NCBI RefSeq assembly: GCF_025447595.1
Contig: NZ_JAOEJU010000023.1
Location: 36,327-100,326, forward strand
Direction of reading: 5' to 3'
Origin: Pseudomonas koreensis
GTDB lineage: Bacteria > Pseudomonadota > Gammaproteobacteria > Pseudomonadales > Pseudomonadaceae
DNA: 64,000 bases
The notes under the pieces are model-generated. The model did no database searches, was not told the DNA's origin, and saw only the letters and a program-made list of their open reading frames with translations. Positions 43,396 to 51,936 of this stretch are shown here, piece by piece. Made by a program: the position numbers and the translations under genes. The stretch's first letter is position 1, and every line of letters starts with the position of its first letter.

Positions 43396-43859
43396 TGCCT
43401 GGCGATCAGGTGATCGATCGACAGTTTGCCCGGCCCGGTTGCCATCAAGTACAGCAACACCGCCATCCACGTTCCGTGAGTCGGGTAGGCATCCGGGTAC
43501 ACGAACAGCTGAATGGTCAGTGTCATGCCCAATAACGCCAGTGCCGAAAAACGCGTGGCGAAGCCGATCAGGATCAGGATCGGGAAAAGGTGTTCGGCAA
43601 ACGCCGCCAGATGCGCGGCGATTTCCGGCGACAGCAGCGGCACGTGGTACTCGCTTTTGAACAACGGAATTGTCGAATCCGCCAGACGCGGCCAGCCGAA
43701 CTCGAAGGTGCCATCGATCAGGTCGACGGCCAGCCCTTCGACCTTGGTCTGCCCGGATTTCCAGAACACGGCTGCGATGGAAAAACGCGCGATGAAAGCG
43801 ATCAGGCTGTGAGGGATTTTTTCCAGCAGCGCGATGGCGCGGGCAATGAGACAGTTCAT
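43344..43859 (-). CDS. bufD: DoxX-family membrane protein of the bufferin operon
   Basis: A 171-residue protein with four membrane segments and the DoxX-type opening LIAFIARFSIAAVFWKSGQTK and LFPILILIGFATRFSAL. It is the last gene of the bufABCD operon and starts 4 nt inside the preceding gene. In bufferin operons a DoxX-like protein is the usual fourth member; its exact role is not clear. The C-terminal tail overlaps the LysR gene end by 52 nt. Confidence 0.75.
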   Translation of the reverse strand: MNCLIARAIALLEKIPHSLIAFIARFSIAAVFWKSGQTKVEGLAVDLIDGTFEFGWPRLADSTIPLFKSEYHVPLLSPEIAAHLAAFAEHLFPILILIGFATRFSALALLGMTLTIQLFVYPDAYPTHGTWMAVLLYLMATGPGKLSIDHLIARHYNRSSASPLSLNQPIR

Positions 43860-44614
43860 GGCGACACCTTTAAGTGGAAGTGAGTGATGACTTGGCGGTT
43901 GATCAGCAGAGCGAGGGTCTGGCTGAGGTCGAAGGCCCCGGCGGATTCCAGAGCCTGGGTCAGTGACAGGCCGGCCTTGAGCCGGCGAATGAACTGGCTG
44001 GCGCCGCGATCAACGGCGTACACCTCGACTTCCAGTCCGTTGCGCAGAATCAACGCGTGTTGGGCGTTATGAAGATCGATCCCGGCCAGCGTCGCGTCAT
44101 GCTGATGCGCGGCCCAGACATCCACCACGGCAAAGTTTGAGTGGAGCAGATGCAGCGAAGGGTGCAGGCCGATACGCAGTTCGTTGAGCGCGTCGGCGTC
44201 TGCAAACACAGCAGCGATCCGTACCTGACTCAGGGGTAACGCATCGGCAGCGTGATAGGCCTGCGTGCGCAAACGCTCCAGCCGCGCGACATCGGCCAGA
44301 TAGGGAACGCTCGAGGCAGGTTCGAAGCCGCTGATGAAATCCGCCAGCTCACTGCCGTAGTCACTCATCAACGGACTGTGTGGCGGATGGCTTTGCACGA
44401 AAATTCCGGCCATGGCCCGGAAGAATTCGTCACCCACCAACTGCATCACCACGGGATAACTGTCGACCAGTGCGTTGATCAACGAGCTCTGAACATTGTT
44501 GCGATACACCGCGAAACGGCTGGCGGGATCGCCGCCGTTGGCGCTGCACAAACCGTCGGGGCAGGGCAGGTCGGTATCGAGCAACGCGGCGCTGAACGCG
44601 GCTTGAGTGCTCAT
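43856..44614 (-). CDS. bufC: DUF2063 protein, bufferin maturation partner
   Basis: A 252-residue soluble protein of the DUF2063 (putative DNA-binding) family, a known partner of DUF692 enzymes. The N-terminal domain has FAVYRNNVQSSLINALVDSY and VVMQLVGDEFFRAMAGIFVQ, then SPLMSDYGSELADFI. It is thought to carry the precursor peptide to the modifying enzyme rather than to bind DNA. The ATG at 44614 overlaps the TGA of the DUF692 gene by 4 nt. Confidence 0.82.
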   Translation of the reverse strand: MSTQAAFSAALLDTDLPCPDGLCSANGGDPASRFAVYRNNVQSSLINALVDSYPVVMQLVGDEFFRAMAGIFVQSHPPHSPLMSDYGSELADFISGFEPASSVPYLADVARLERLRTQAYHAADALPLSQVRIAAVFADADALNELRIGLHPSLHLLHSNFAVVDVWAAHQHDATLAGIDLHNAQHALILRNGLEVEVYAVDRGASQFIRRLKAGLSLTQALESAGAFDLSQTLALLINRQVITHFHLKVSP

Positions 44615-45498
44615 GACCGACCTCCCGCGCACAGCAACAGCTCATCGGCCTGCTGCGCTTCTGCCAACAGCACGTTGAAGGCCGGTACCTGATTGTCCCG
44701 TTCGATCAGCGTCGCCACCGGGCCGACGAGTTTCAGCGCTTGCCGGTACAACGACCAGACCGCTTGATCGATTGGCGCGCCGTGATCGTCGATGAGCAAG
44801 CGATCACCGAGGCTGTCGGAATCTTCGGCAAACCCGGCCAGATGAATCTCGCCCACCGCTTGCAGCGGCAGTGCGTCGAGATAAGCCAGGGGATCGCGTT
44901 GATGGTTGATGCACGAGACATAGACATTGTTCACGTCCAGCAACAGACCGCAGCCAGTGCGCCGGATGACTTCGCGGATGAAGTCCGCTTCGTCGATTGT
45001 CGAGCGCTCGAATGCCAGGTAGGTCGCCGGGTTTTCCAGCAACATCGGGCGTTTGAGAGTGTTCTGCACCTGATCGATGTGTTTGCAGACGCGGTCCAGC
45101 GTCGGCGTGTCGTAAGCCAGGGGCAGCAGGTCATTGAGGAACACCGGGCCGTGGCTTGACCAGGCCAGGTGTTCGGAAAAGGAGTGGGGTTGATAGCGCT
45201 CGATCAGCGCGGACAGGCGTTTGAGGTGCTGAACATCCAGCGGGCCTTCGGCACCGATGGATAAGCCGACCCCGTGCAGAGACAGCGGATACGCCTCGCG
45301 AATCAAACCCAGAAAATGATGAAACGGGCCGCCGGCCACCATGTAGTTTTCGGCGTGGACTTCGAAGAAACCGATGTCCGGTCGTGAATCGAGCACTTCC
45401 TTGAAGTGCTCGCTCTTGAGCCCCAGCCCGGCACGGGACGGGAGCCCGGTGAGGGCTGCCCGAGTGCGGCGCAAGGCATGGTCGCAGGATGTGATCAT
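44611..45498 (-). CDS. bufB: DUF692/MNIO enzyme, bufferin modification
   Basis: A 295-residue multinuclear non-heme iron oxidase (MNIO, formerly DUF692). It has a TIM-barrel with ligand-type motifs FFEVHAENYM, SLHGVGLS, SEHLAWS, LLENPATYL, LLDVNNVYVSCINH and EIHLAGFAED. In bufferins, MNIO enzymes convert cysteines of the precursor to thiooxazole-type groups that bind copper. The ATG at 45498 is used because the longer frame upstream is unlike protein. The precursor gene lies 25 nt upstream. Confidence 0.87.
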   Translation of the reverse strand: MITSCDHALRRTRAALTGLPSRAGLGLKSEHFKEVLDSRPDIGFFEVHAENYMVAGGPFHHFLGLIREAYPLSLHGVGLSIGAEGPLDVQHLKRLSALIERYQPHSFSEHLAWSSHGPVFLNDLLPLAYDTPTLDRVCKHIDQVQNTLKRPMLLENPATYLAFERSTIDEADFIREVIRRTGCGLLLDVNNVYVSCINHQRDPLAYLDALPLQAVGEIHLAGFAEDSDSLGDRLLIDDHGAPIDQAVWSLYRQALKLVGPVATLIERDNQVPAFNVLLAEAQQADELLLCAGGRS

Positions 45499-45523
45499 GA
45501 TCGACACTCGGGCGGCTCCCGGA

Positions 45524-45829
45524 TCAGGACTTGGCTTTGAACGCTTCGAGCTGACCGAAACCGGTCGGCGAGGTTTTGCTTTCGGTGGTGGCGCAGGTGC
45601 CTTTCGGAACCAGTTTCCAGGCGTTGGCCTGATGATCCATTTTCGCGGTGCCGGCACAGGTGGTGCCCGCGCCTGCAGCGCAATCGTTCTTGCCTTTCAT
45701 GGCCACGCCGAAGCATTTTTCCATGTTGTCGTCAGCGGCGTGGGCGGTGGAGACGGCAGCGATGCTCAGGGCAGAACCGAGGGCCAGAACCAGGGCGGTA
45801 GCGGACAGGGTGCGGGTGGTAGCAGTCAT
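45524..45829 (-). CDS. bufA: Bufferin precursor BufA1-type (DUF2282)
   Basis: A 101-residue exported RiPP precursor. The signal peptide runs from MTATTRTLSATALVLALGSA to an Ala cleavage site (about residue 31). The mature part carries four cysteines at 39, 50, 58 and 79 in the family pattern KCFGVAMKGKNDC, then GTTCAGT and WKLVPKGTC. These cysteines are the expected modification sites. The product would be a periplasmic copper-buffering peptide. It is first of the bufABCD operon and about 115 nt from the convergent-side terminator. The ATG at 45829 gives the signal peptide. Confidence 0.88.
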   Translation of the reverse strand: MTATTRTLSATALVLALGSALSIAAVSTAHAADDNMEKCFGVAMKGKNDCAAGAGTTCAGTAKMDHQANAWKLVPKGTCATTESKTSPTGFGQLEAFKAKS

Positions 45830-45943
45830 GATGTTTCTCCGGTTTGAACTTGGGTTTGAACAAGCGATTGCGCTTGCTTGCCCCACTAGAGAAACGACTC
45901 GGCGATGCGTTACAGCGATCGGTAAAAATTTTTTGCCGGGCAC

Positions 45944-45973
45944 AAAAAAAACGGCCCGAAGGCCGTTTTTTTT
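45944..45973. terminator. Bidirectional-type terminator after livF
   Basis: ACGGCC (45951-45956), loop CGAA and GGCCGT (45961-45966) form the stem, with an A-run on one side and a T-run on the other. It closes the liv operon (minus strand) and would insulate the bufferin operon from read-through. Confidence 0.85.
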
Positions 45974-45984
45974 GAAGCGTTCGA

Positions 45985-46686
45985 TCAACCGCCGAGGTAC
46001 GCCTCGCGCACTTTCGGGTCGGTCAGCAGCGCTTCACCGGTGCCTTGCATCACTACCCGGCCGTTCTCCAGAACGTATGCACGGTCGGCGATTTTCAGCG
46101 CCTGGTTGGCGTTCTGCTCGACCAGGAACACCGTCACACCGTCCTTGCGCAGCTGTTCGATGATGTCGAAGATCTGCTGGATGATGATCGGTGCCAGGCC
46201 CAGCGACGGCTCGTCGAGCAGCAGCAGTTTCGGCTTGCTCATCAGCGCACGGCCGATGGCGAGCATTTGCTGTTCGCCGCCGGACATGGTGCCGCCGCGC
46301 TGGTTGAAGCGTTCTTTCAGGCGTGGGAAAAGTCCGAGAACCTTGTCCATCTGTTCCTGATAGTCGCCCTTGTCGGTGAAGAATCCGCCCATGGACAGGT
46401 TTTCTTCGACGGTCAGACGGGCAAACACCCGACGACCTTCCGGCACCACGGCAATGCTCTTGCGCATGATCTGCGACGAGTCCTGGCCGACCAGTTCCTC
46501 ACCCATGTAGCGGATGCTGCCGCTGTGGGCCTGCGGCGAACCGCAGAGCGTCATCAGCAGCGTGGACTTGCCGGCACCGTTGGCGCCGATCAGGGTCACG
46601 ATCTCGCCCTGACGGACTTCGACGTTGACGCTGTGCAGGGCCTGGATCTTGCCGTAGAAGGTGGAAACGTTTTCGAACTGCAGCAT
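45985..46686 (-). CDS. livF: Branched-chain amino acid ABC transporter ATPase LivF
   Basis: A 233-residue ABC ATPase. Walker A is GANGAGKSTLLMTLCG, signature GGTMSGGEQQMLAIGRALM, Walker B LLLLDEPSLGLAP. It is the last gene of the livHMGF run, and its start immediately follows the livG stop. With LivG it energises uptake of leucine, isoleucine and valine. The gene ends just before a terminator. Confidence 0.94.
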   Translation of the reverse strand: MLQFENVSTFYGKIQALHSVNVEVRQGEIVTLIGANGAGKSTLLMTLCGSPQAHSGSIRYMGEELVGQDSSQIMRKSIAVVPEGRRVFARLTVEENLSMGGFFTDKGDYQEQMDKVLGLFPRLKERFNQRGGTMSGGEQQMLAIGRALMSKPKLLLLDEPSLGLAPIIIQQIFDIIEQLRKDGVTVFLVEQNANQALKIADRAYVLENGRVVMQGTGEALLTDPKVREAYLGG

Positions 46687-47454
46687 TTACGCTTCCCCCA
46701 GGTAGGCTTTGATCACTTCAGGATTGTCGCGGATCTGGTCCGGCGTGCCGTCGGCCAGGGGCGTGCCCTGGTTGATCACGACGATGTGGTCGGAAATGCT
46801 CATGACCAGTTTCATGTCGTGTTCGATCAGCAGCACGGTCACGTTGTGCTCTTCACGCAGCACGCTGATCAGCGCCTTGAGGTCTTCGGTTTCCTTCGGG
46901 TTCAGGCCGGCGGCCGGTTCGTCGAGCATGAGGATCCGCGGACGGGTCATCATGCAGCGGGCGATTTCCAGGCGACGTTGCTGACCGTAGGCCAGCGTGC
47001 CGGCGGGGCGGTTGGCGAACTCTTTGAGGTTGACCTTTTCCAGCCAGTACTCGGCGAACTCCATGGCCTCGCGCTCGCTCTTGCGAAACGCCGGGGTCTT
47101 GAACAGGCCGGACAGGAAGTTGGTGTTCAGGTGACGGTGCTGGGCGATCAACAGGTTCTCGACCGCCGTCATGTCCTTGAACAACCGCACGTTCTGGAAG
47201 GTGCGCACCACGCCTTTGAGGGCGATCTTGTGGCCCGGCAGGCCGTGGATCGGCTCGCCGTCCAGCAGGATGCTACCGCCCGATGGCTGGTAGAAACCGG
47301 TCAGGCAGTTGAACACGGTGGTCTTGCCCGCGCCGTTCGGCCCGATCAGTGCAACCACCTGTTTCTCTTTCACGGTCAGGGCCACGCCGTTGACCGCCAG
47401 CAGGCCGCCGAAGCGCATGCTCAAGTTTTCGACTTTAAGGATCTCGCGGCTCAT
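46687..47454 (-). CDS. livG: Branched-chain amino acid ABC transporter ATPase LivG
   Basis: A 255-residue ABC ATPase. Walker A is GPNGAGKTTVFNCLTG, signature LAYGQQRRLEIARCMM, Walker B ILMLDEPAAGLNP. It overlaps the livM stop by 4 nt and abuts livF. It pairs with LivF as the heterodimeric motor of the transporter. Confidence 0.95.
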   Translation of the reverse strand: MSREILKVENLSMRFGGLLAVNGVALTVKEKQVVALIGPNGAGKTTVFNCLTGFYQPSGGSILLDGEPIHGLPGHKIALKGVVRTFQNVRLFKDMTAVENLLIAQHRHLNTNFLSGLFKTPAFRKSEREAMEFAEYWLEKVNLKEFANRPAGTLAYGQQRRLEIARCMMTRPRILMLDEPAAGLNPKETEDLKALISVLREEHNVTVLLIEHDMKLVMSISDHIVVINQGTPLADGTPDQIRDNPEVIKAYLGEA

Positions 47455-48707
47455 TTTCGCAACTCCATGTGTGGGCGTTGCATCGGCAGCAGACCTTGTG
47501 GACGCCAGATCATCATCAACACCATCAGGGCACCGAACATCAACATGCGGTACTCACTGAACTCACGCATCATTTCCGGCAGCAAGATCATCACCACGGC
47601 CGCGAGAATCACGCCCAGCTGCGAGCCCATGCCACCCAGCACCACGATGGCGAGGATGATGGCGGACTCGATGAAGGTGAACGATTCCGGCGTCACCAGA
47701 CCCTGACGGGCGGCGAAGAAGCTGCCGGCGAAACCGGCGAAGCTCGCGCCCAGGGTGAACGCCGAGAGCTTGATCACGGTCGGGTTGAGACCCAGTGCGC
47801 GGCAGGCGATTTCATCTTCACGCAGCGCTTCCCACGCACGGCCGATCGGCATGCGCAGCAGGCGGTTGATGATGAACAGCGCCGCCAGCGCCAGCAGCAG
47901 GGCAACCAGGTAGAGAAAGATCACCTTGTTGATCGAGTTGTATTGCAGGCCGAAATACTCGTGGAAGGTTTGCAGGCCTTCCGCAGCCTTGCGTTCGAAT
48001 GTCAGGCCGAAGAACGTCGGTTTCTCGATGTTGCTGATGCCGTTCGGGCCGCCGGTGATGTCGGTCAGGTTACGCAGGAACAGGCGGATGATTTCCCCGA
48101 AGCCCAGGGTCACGATCGCCAGATAGTCGCCGCGCAGACGCAACACCGGGAAGCCGAGCAGGAAGCCGAACGTCGCCGCCATCAAACCGGCGATCGGCAG
48201 GCAGATCCAGAAGCTCAGGCCGTAGTAGTGCGACAGCAGCGCGTAGCTGTAGGCGCCGACGGCGTAGAAGCCGACGTAACCCAGGTCGAGCAGACCGGCC
48301 AGACCGACCACGATGTTCAGACCGAGGCCGAGCATCACGTAGATCAGGATCAGCGTCGCGATGTCCACCGCGCCACGGGAGCCGAAGAACGGCCAGACCA
48401 GCGCACCGATGATCAGCGCGATGATGAAGTAGCGCTGGGTGGTCGGCAGGGTCAGGAAGTTGCTGGCCTTGGCCGGGATCAGCGGCATGCCCGGCGAAGA
48501 ACGCCACGCCTTGCTGATCTGCTGGTTGAACAGCACCCGCAGGAACATCAGCACCGAGCAGATGGCGATGGTCGCCAGAATGGCCGGGCTGGTGTTGTGC
48601 ACTTCCAGGTTGATGCCGACGATGGTCAGTTTCAGACCCAGTACCGGATAGGCCACGGCCCAGACCAGCAAGGCGCTGAACAGCGCCTGTTTAAGATTCC
48701 TAGTCAT
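47451..48707 (-). CDS. livM: Branched-chain amino acid ABC transporter permease LivM
   Basis: A 418-residue inner-membrane permease with about 10 hydrophobic segments. The N-terminal extension before the standard core is normal for LivM. Core signatures are MLGLGLNIVVGLAGLLDLGYVGFYAVGAY, quoted here only in part (GLNIVVGLAGLLDLGYVGFY), and the EAA-like loop GRAWEALREDEIACRALGLN. It overlaps livH and livG by 4 nt each, so the four genes are translationally coupled. Confidence 0.94.
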   Translation of the reverse strand: MTRNLKQALFSALLVWAVAYPVLGLKLTIVGINLEVHNTSPAILATIAICSVLMFLRVLFNQQISKAWRSSPGMPLIPAKASNFLTLPTTQRYFIIALIIGALVWPFFGSRGAVDIATLILIYVMLGLGLNIVVGLAGLLDLGYVGFYAVGAYSYALLSHYYGLSFWICLPIAGLMAATFGFLLGFPVLRLRGDYLAIVTLGFGEIIRLFLRNLTDITGGPNGISNIEKPTFFGLTFERKAAEGLQTFHEYFGLQYNSINKVIFLYLVALLLALAALFIINRLLRMPIGRAWEALREDEIACRALGLNPTVIKLSAFTLGASFAGFAGSFFAARQGLVTPESFTFIESAIILAIVVLGGMGSQLGVILAAVVMILLPEMMREFSEYRMLMFGALMVLMMIWRPQGLLPMQRPHMELRK

Positions 48708-49627
48708 ACTTTCTCAACCTCCGGACGGCCCAGAATGCCGGTCGGACGGAACAACAGCACCAGAACCAACAAGCCGAAAGCCACGACGTCCTTGTACTGG
48801 TCGCCGAAGATATCGGCGCCAAAGGCTTCCGCCACCCCGAGCACCAGCCCGCCGAGCATGGCGCCGGGGATGCTGCCGATCCCGCCCAGTACCGCAGCGG
48901 TGAAGGCCTTGAGGCCGACCAGGAAACCGGCATTCGGGTTGATCACGCCGTATTGCATGCTCAGCAGCACGGCTGCGACGGCCGCCAGCGCAGCACCGAT
49001 GACGAAGGTCAGGGCGATGATGTTGTTGGTGTTGATGCCCAGCAGGTTGGCCATCTTGATGTCTTCGGCGCAGGCGCGGCAGGCGCGGCCCAGGCGAGAG
49101 CGGGAGATGAACAGCGTGAGGCCGAGCATGGCGATCAGGGTCACCACGAACACCACGATTTGCATGTAGGAAATCAGCACTTCATGTGCGCCACCTGGAC
49201 CGAAGGCGAAGTTGCCCGGAATCAGGTTGGGGATAGCTTTGTCCTTGGAGTCTTGCGCCAGCAGAACAGTGTTCTGCAGGAAGATCGACATACCGATCGC
49301 GGAAATCAGCGGGATCAGACGGTTGCTGCCGCGCAACGGGCGGTAGGCAATGCGTTCGATGCTGTATCCGTAGGAGCTGGTGACGACGATGCTGGCGATG
49401 AACGCCACGGTCATCAACAGCGGGACGCTTTCGAGTCCCATCATGGTCAGCCCGGCGATGGCGATGAACGCCACGTAGGAACCGATCATGTACACCTCGC
49501 CGTGGGCGAAGTTGATCATTCCAATGATGCCGTAGACCATCGTGTAGCCGATGGCGATCAGGGCATACATGCTGCCAACGTTCAAGCCGTTAACCAGCTG
49601 TTGGAAGAAGTGATAGATGTCAGGCAT
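48704..49627 (-). CDS. livH: Branched-chain amino acid ABC transporter permease LivH
   Basis: A 307-residue permease with about eight membrane segments. Typical elements are NGLNVGSMYALIAIGYTMVY, MINFAHGEVYMIGSYVAF and the late GAMLGGLVLGVAEAFGADI. It is the first gene of the livHMGF unit, 231 nt downstream of livK and separated from it by a strong terminator hairpin. Confidence 0.94.
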   Translation of the reverse strand: MPDIYHFFQQLVNGLNVGSMYALIAIGYTMVYGIIGMINFAHGEVYMIGSYVAFIAIAGLTMMGLESVPLLMTVAFIASIVVTSSYGYSIERIAYRPLRGSNRLIPLISAIGMSIFLQNTVLLAQDSKDKAIPNLIPGNFAFGPGGAHEVLISYMQIVVFVVTLIAMLGLTLFISRSRLGRACRACAEDIKMANLLGINTNNIIALTFVIGAALAAVAAVLLSMQYGVINPNAGFLVGLKAFTAAVLGGIGSIPGAMLGGLVLGVAEAFGADIFGDQYKDVVAFGLLVLVLLFRPTGILGRPEVEKV

Positions 49628-49808
49628 TACAGCGCTCCTAAAAACCTGATACGCATTTCACTGGTGGAGTCATTTTCCCGCCCGGTCCCGTGGATCTTTA
49701 TCCACTTCGAATCCGGGTTTTGCCAGCGAACCGCTGATGACGGTTTTGAGATTTTCAGGTGGGGAGACTGGCGGATCACGCCAGCGCGGCCCTATACATT
49801 CGTAAAAC

Positions 49809-49834
49809 AAAGCCCACGGCACGCCGTGGGCTTT
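49809..49834 (-). terminator. Terminator/attenuator between livK and livHMGF
   Basis: A perfect 12-bp inverted repeat AAAGCCCACGGC / GCCGTGGGCTTT with a 2-nt spacer. It directly follows the livK stop on the minus strand. It would make most transcripts end after livK, giving more binding protein than transporter. Confidence 0.75.
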
Positions 49835-49858
49835 ATTGGCAGTCAGTCAGGCAGCGCC

Positions 49859-50986
49859 TTACTGAGGCGACACTTCGGTTTTAGGTTTGCCGTTGTGCCA
49901 CTCGTAAACCACGAATTTGAAGTCCTTCAGGTCGCCCTTGGCGTCGAAGCTCAGATCACCGGTCGGGGTCTTGAAAGTACCGGCGTGGATGGCTTCAGCC
50001 ACTTTGGCAGGGTCTTCGGACTTGGCCGCAGCGATACCGCCGACAATCACTTCAACTGCCGAGTAGGACGGGAACACGAACGGGCCGCTCGGGTCTTCTT
50101 TCTTGGCCTTGAATGCATCGGCCAGGGCCACGTTGGCCGGATCCTGGTCGAAGGACTTCGGCAGGGTCACCAGCAGGCCTTCGGACGCGTCCTTGGCGAT
50201 CTGGGTGATCGAGTCGTTACCCACGCCTTCCGGACCCATGAACTTGGCTTTCAGGCCTTTTTCCTGGGCTTGACGCAGGATCAGACCCAGCTCCGGGTGG
50301 TAGCCGCCGTAGTAGACGAAGTCGACGTTGGCTTGCTTGAGCTTGGCGATGATCGCAGAGAAGTCCTTGTCGCCGGCGTTGACGCCTTCGAACACGGCAA
50401 CCTTGGTGCCTTTCTTCTCGAGTGTGGATTTGACGGCGGTGGCGATGCCTTCACCGTACTGCTGCTTGTCGTGCAGCACGCCGACGATTTTCGGCTTCAC
50501 GTGATCGGCGATGTAGTTACCGGCGGCAGGGCCCTGGGCGCTGTCCAGACCGATGGTACGGAAGACCATTTTGTAACCACGGTTGGTGATGTCCGGGCTG
50601 GTGGCAGCCGGGGTGATCATGATCACGCCTTCGTCTTCGTAGATGTCCGAAGCAGGCTGGGTGGAGCTGGAGCACAGGTGACCGACCACGAACTTGACGC
50701 CGTCGTTGACGACCTTGTTCGCAACCGCTACCGCTTGTTTGGGATCGCAAGCGTCATCGTATTCAACGGCTTCAAGCTTCTTGCCGTCGACGCCGCCTTT
50801 GGCGTTGATCTGTTCGATGGCCATTTTCGCGCCACTGAACTGCATGTCGCCGTACTGGGCTACTGGACCGGTTTTAGGGCCGGCGATACCGATCTTGATG
50901 GTGTCAGCTGCGAACGAATGGCTGGCAACCCCGGCCAGAACCATAGCGGCAAACAGTTTGGAAATCTGCTTAGTAGCCTTAGTCAT
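49859..50986 (-). CDS. livK: Branched-chain amino acid-binding protein LivK
   Basis: A 375-residue periplasmic binding protein (BraC/LivK type). The signal peptide MTKATKQISKLFAAMVLAGV ends near SHSFAADTIK. The mature protein begins IGIAGPKTGPVAQYGDMQF, and the family motif VVGHLCSSSTQPASDIYEDE is present. It captures leucine, isoleucine and valine for LivHMGF. It is in the same direction as livHMGF, with its own upstream promoter region. Confidence 0.95.
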   Translation of the reverse strand: MTKATKQISKLFAAMVLAGVASHSFAADTIKIGIAGPKTGPVAQYGDMQFSGAKMAIEQINAKGGVDGKKLEAVEYDDACDPKQAVAVANKVVNDGVKFVVGHLCSSSTQPASDIYEDEGVIMITPAATSPDITNRGYKMVFRTIGLDSAQGPAAGNYIADHVKPKIVGVLHDKQQYGEGIATAVKSTLEKKGTKVAVFEGVNAGDKDFSAIIAKLKQANVDFVYYGGYHPELGLILRQAQEKGLKAKFMGPEGVGNDSITQIAKDASEGLLVTLPKSFDQDPANVALADAFKAKKEDPSGPFVFPSYSAVEVIVGGIAAAKSEDPAKVAEAIHAGTFKTPTGDLSFDAKGDLKDFKFVVYEWHNGKPKTEVSPQ

Positions 50987-51338
50987 AGTGCTCCACTCTT
51001 ACTGTTGTATTTTTTTAGAGTCCTGACGCCGTAGCAGCAGAACCGGGACAGATATCTAGGCGATACCCTCCGGAAAAGCCCCCGGCAACTGTACCGGTAC
51101 AGTGTAGAGCGCCGGTTGTTGGCCTGGGAAGCTGGCGCCAGGGGGCAAAACCTGAGGGTGTCGCTTAAATGAAAGAAAAAGACAGAATTGCGGCGGGACG
51201 TTCAGAGGGCTTATACCCCAATCATCAGCATTCCCTGGCGTTCCTGCTCTTTTCGTTCGGTACGGCCTTTTGCAACCGGGTTTTTCTGCCGGACCACCGA
51301 CGTTATCATTTGCGTCGATTTCTTTTCCGGACAGTCCC

Positions 51339-51644
51339 ATGAATCAAGAACCTAGCACCCTCTATGCCAAGCTGCTTGGTGAAACCGCATCTATTACCTG
51401 GAAAGAGCTGGAGCGCTTCTACGCGCAGGGTGCCCTATTGTGGGTCGACGCCAGCCTGGATTTGATCGCGGTCGCCGAGGCCGTGGCGTCGGATCAGGGC
51501 GAGAAAGTCGCTGCCTGGCTGGCCGAGGGCAAGGTCGCCAAGCTGTCTGAAACGCGGGCGCTGGATATTTTCGAGCGCGATCCCGAGATGTGGGCGGTGG
51601 TGGTCCGGCCGTGGATCCTGGTCCAGGAAAGGGCAGTGGCCTGA
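51339..51644 (+). CDS. DUF2288 family protein
   Basis: A 101-residue soluble protein of the DUF2288 type: MNQEPSTLYAKLLGETASIT, then WKELERFYAQGALLWVDAS and the C-terminal ERDPEMWAVVVRPWILVQE. The function is unknown. The ATG at 51339 gives the family start; an in-frame extension upstream looks non-coding. It is divergent from livK. Confidence 0.75.
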   Translation: MNQEPSTLYAKLLGETASITWKELERFYAQGALLWVDASLDLIAVAEAVASDQGEKVAAWLAEGKVAKLSETRALDIFERDPEMWAVVVRPWILVQERAVA

Positions 51645-51854
51645 CTGGTTGCACCTTGTTGGTGCGAGTGCCGCCCGGCAAAAAGTGTGTAGCGGAGTAG
51701 CGTGATGGCCGATTGCCGTAGAGAAATGCCACAAGCGTGGGTGGCATAACGGTGACGTAAACGTAACGGGCACAGTTTAGTAAGCAGCCTAACGGCTGCT
51801 TAATTGTTTCGGGATGTTGGAAAGGCTGAATAAGCCGGGAATTTGAGCGCCTTA

Positions 51855-51915
51855 TCGCGAGCAGGCTCGCTCCCACAGGAAATGAATTCCGTTGTGGGAG
51901 CGAGCCTGCTCGCGA
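51855..51915. repeat. REP doublet (REPIN-like)
   Basis: TCGCGAGCAGGCTCGCTCCC (51855 onward) and the inverted copy ending in GCCTGCTCGCGA at 51915. It lies just after the end of the tubulin-like gene. Confidence 0.85.
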
Positions 51916-51936
51916 TGGGGGCGCCTCGGTCTGGTG

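Noticed and set aside
48953..51034. Long open frame opposite livH and livK
   Set aside because: It covers two recognised genes on the other strand and has a low-complexity His/Gln/Asp-rich composition.
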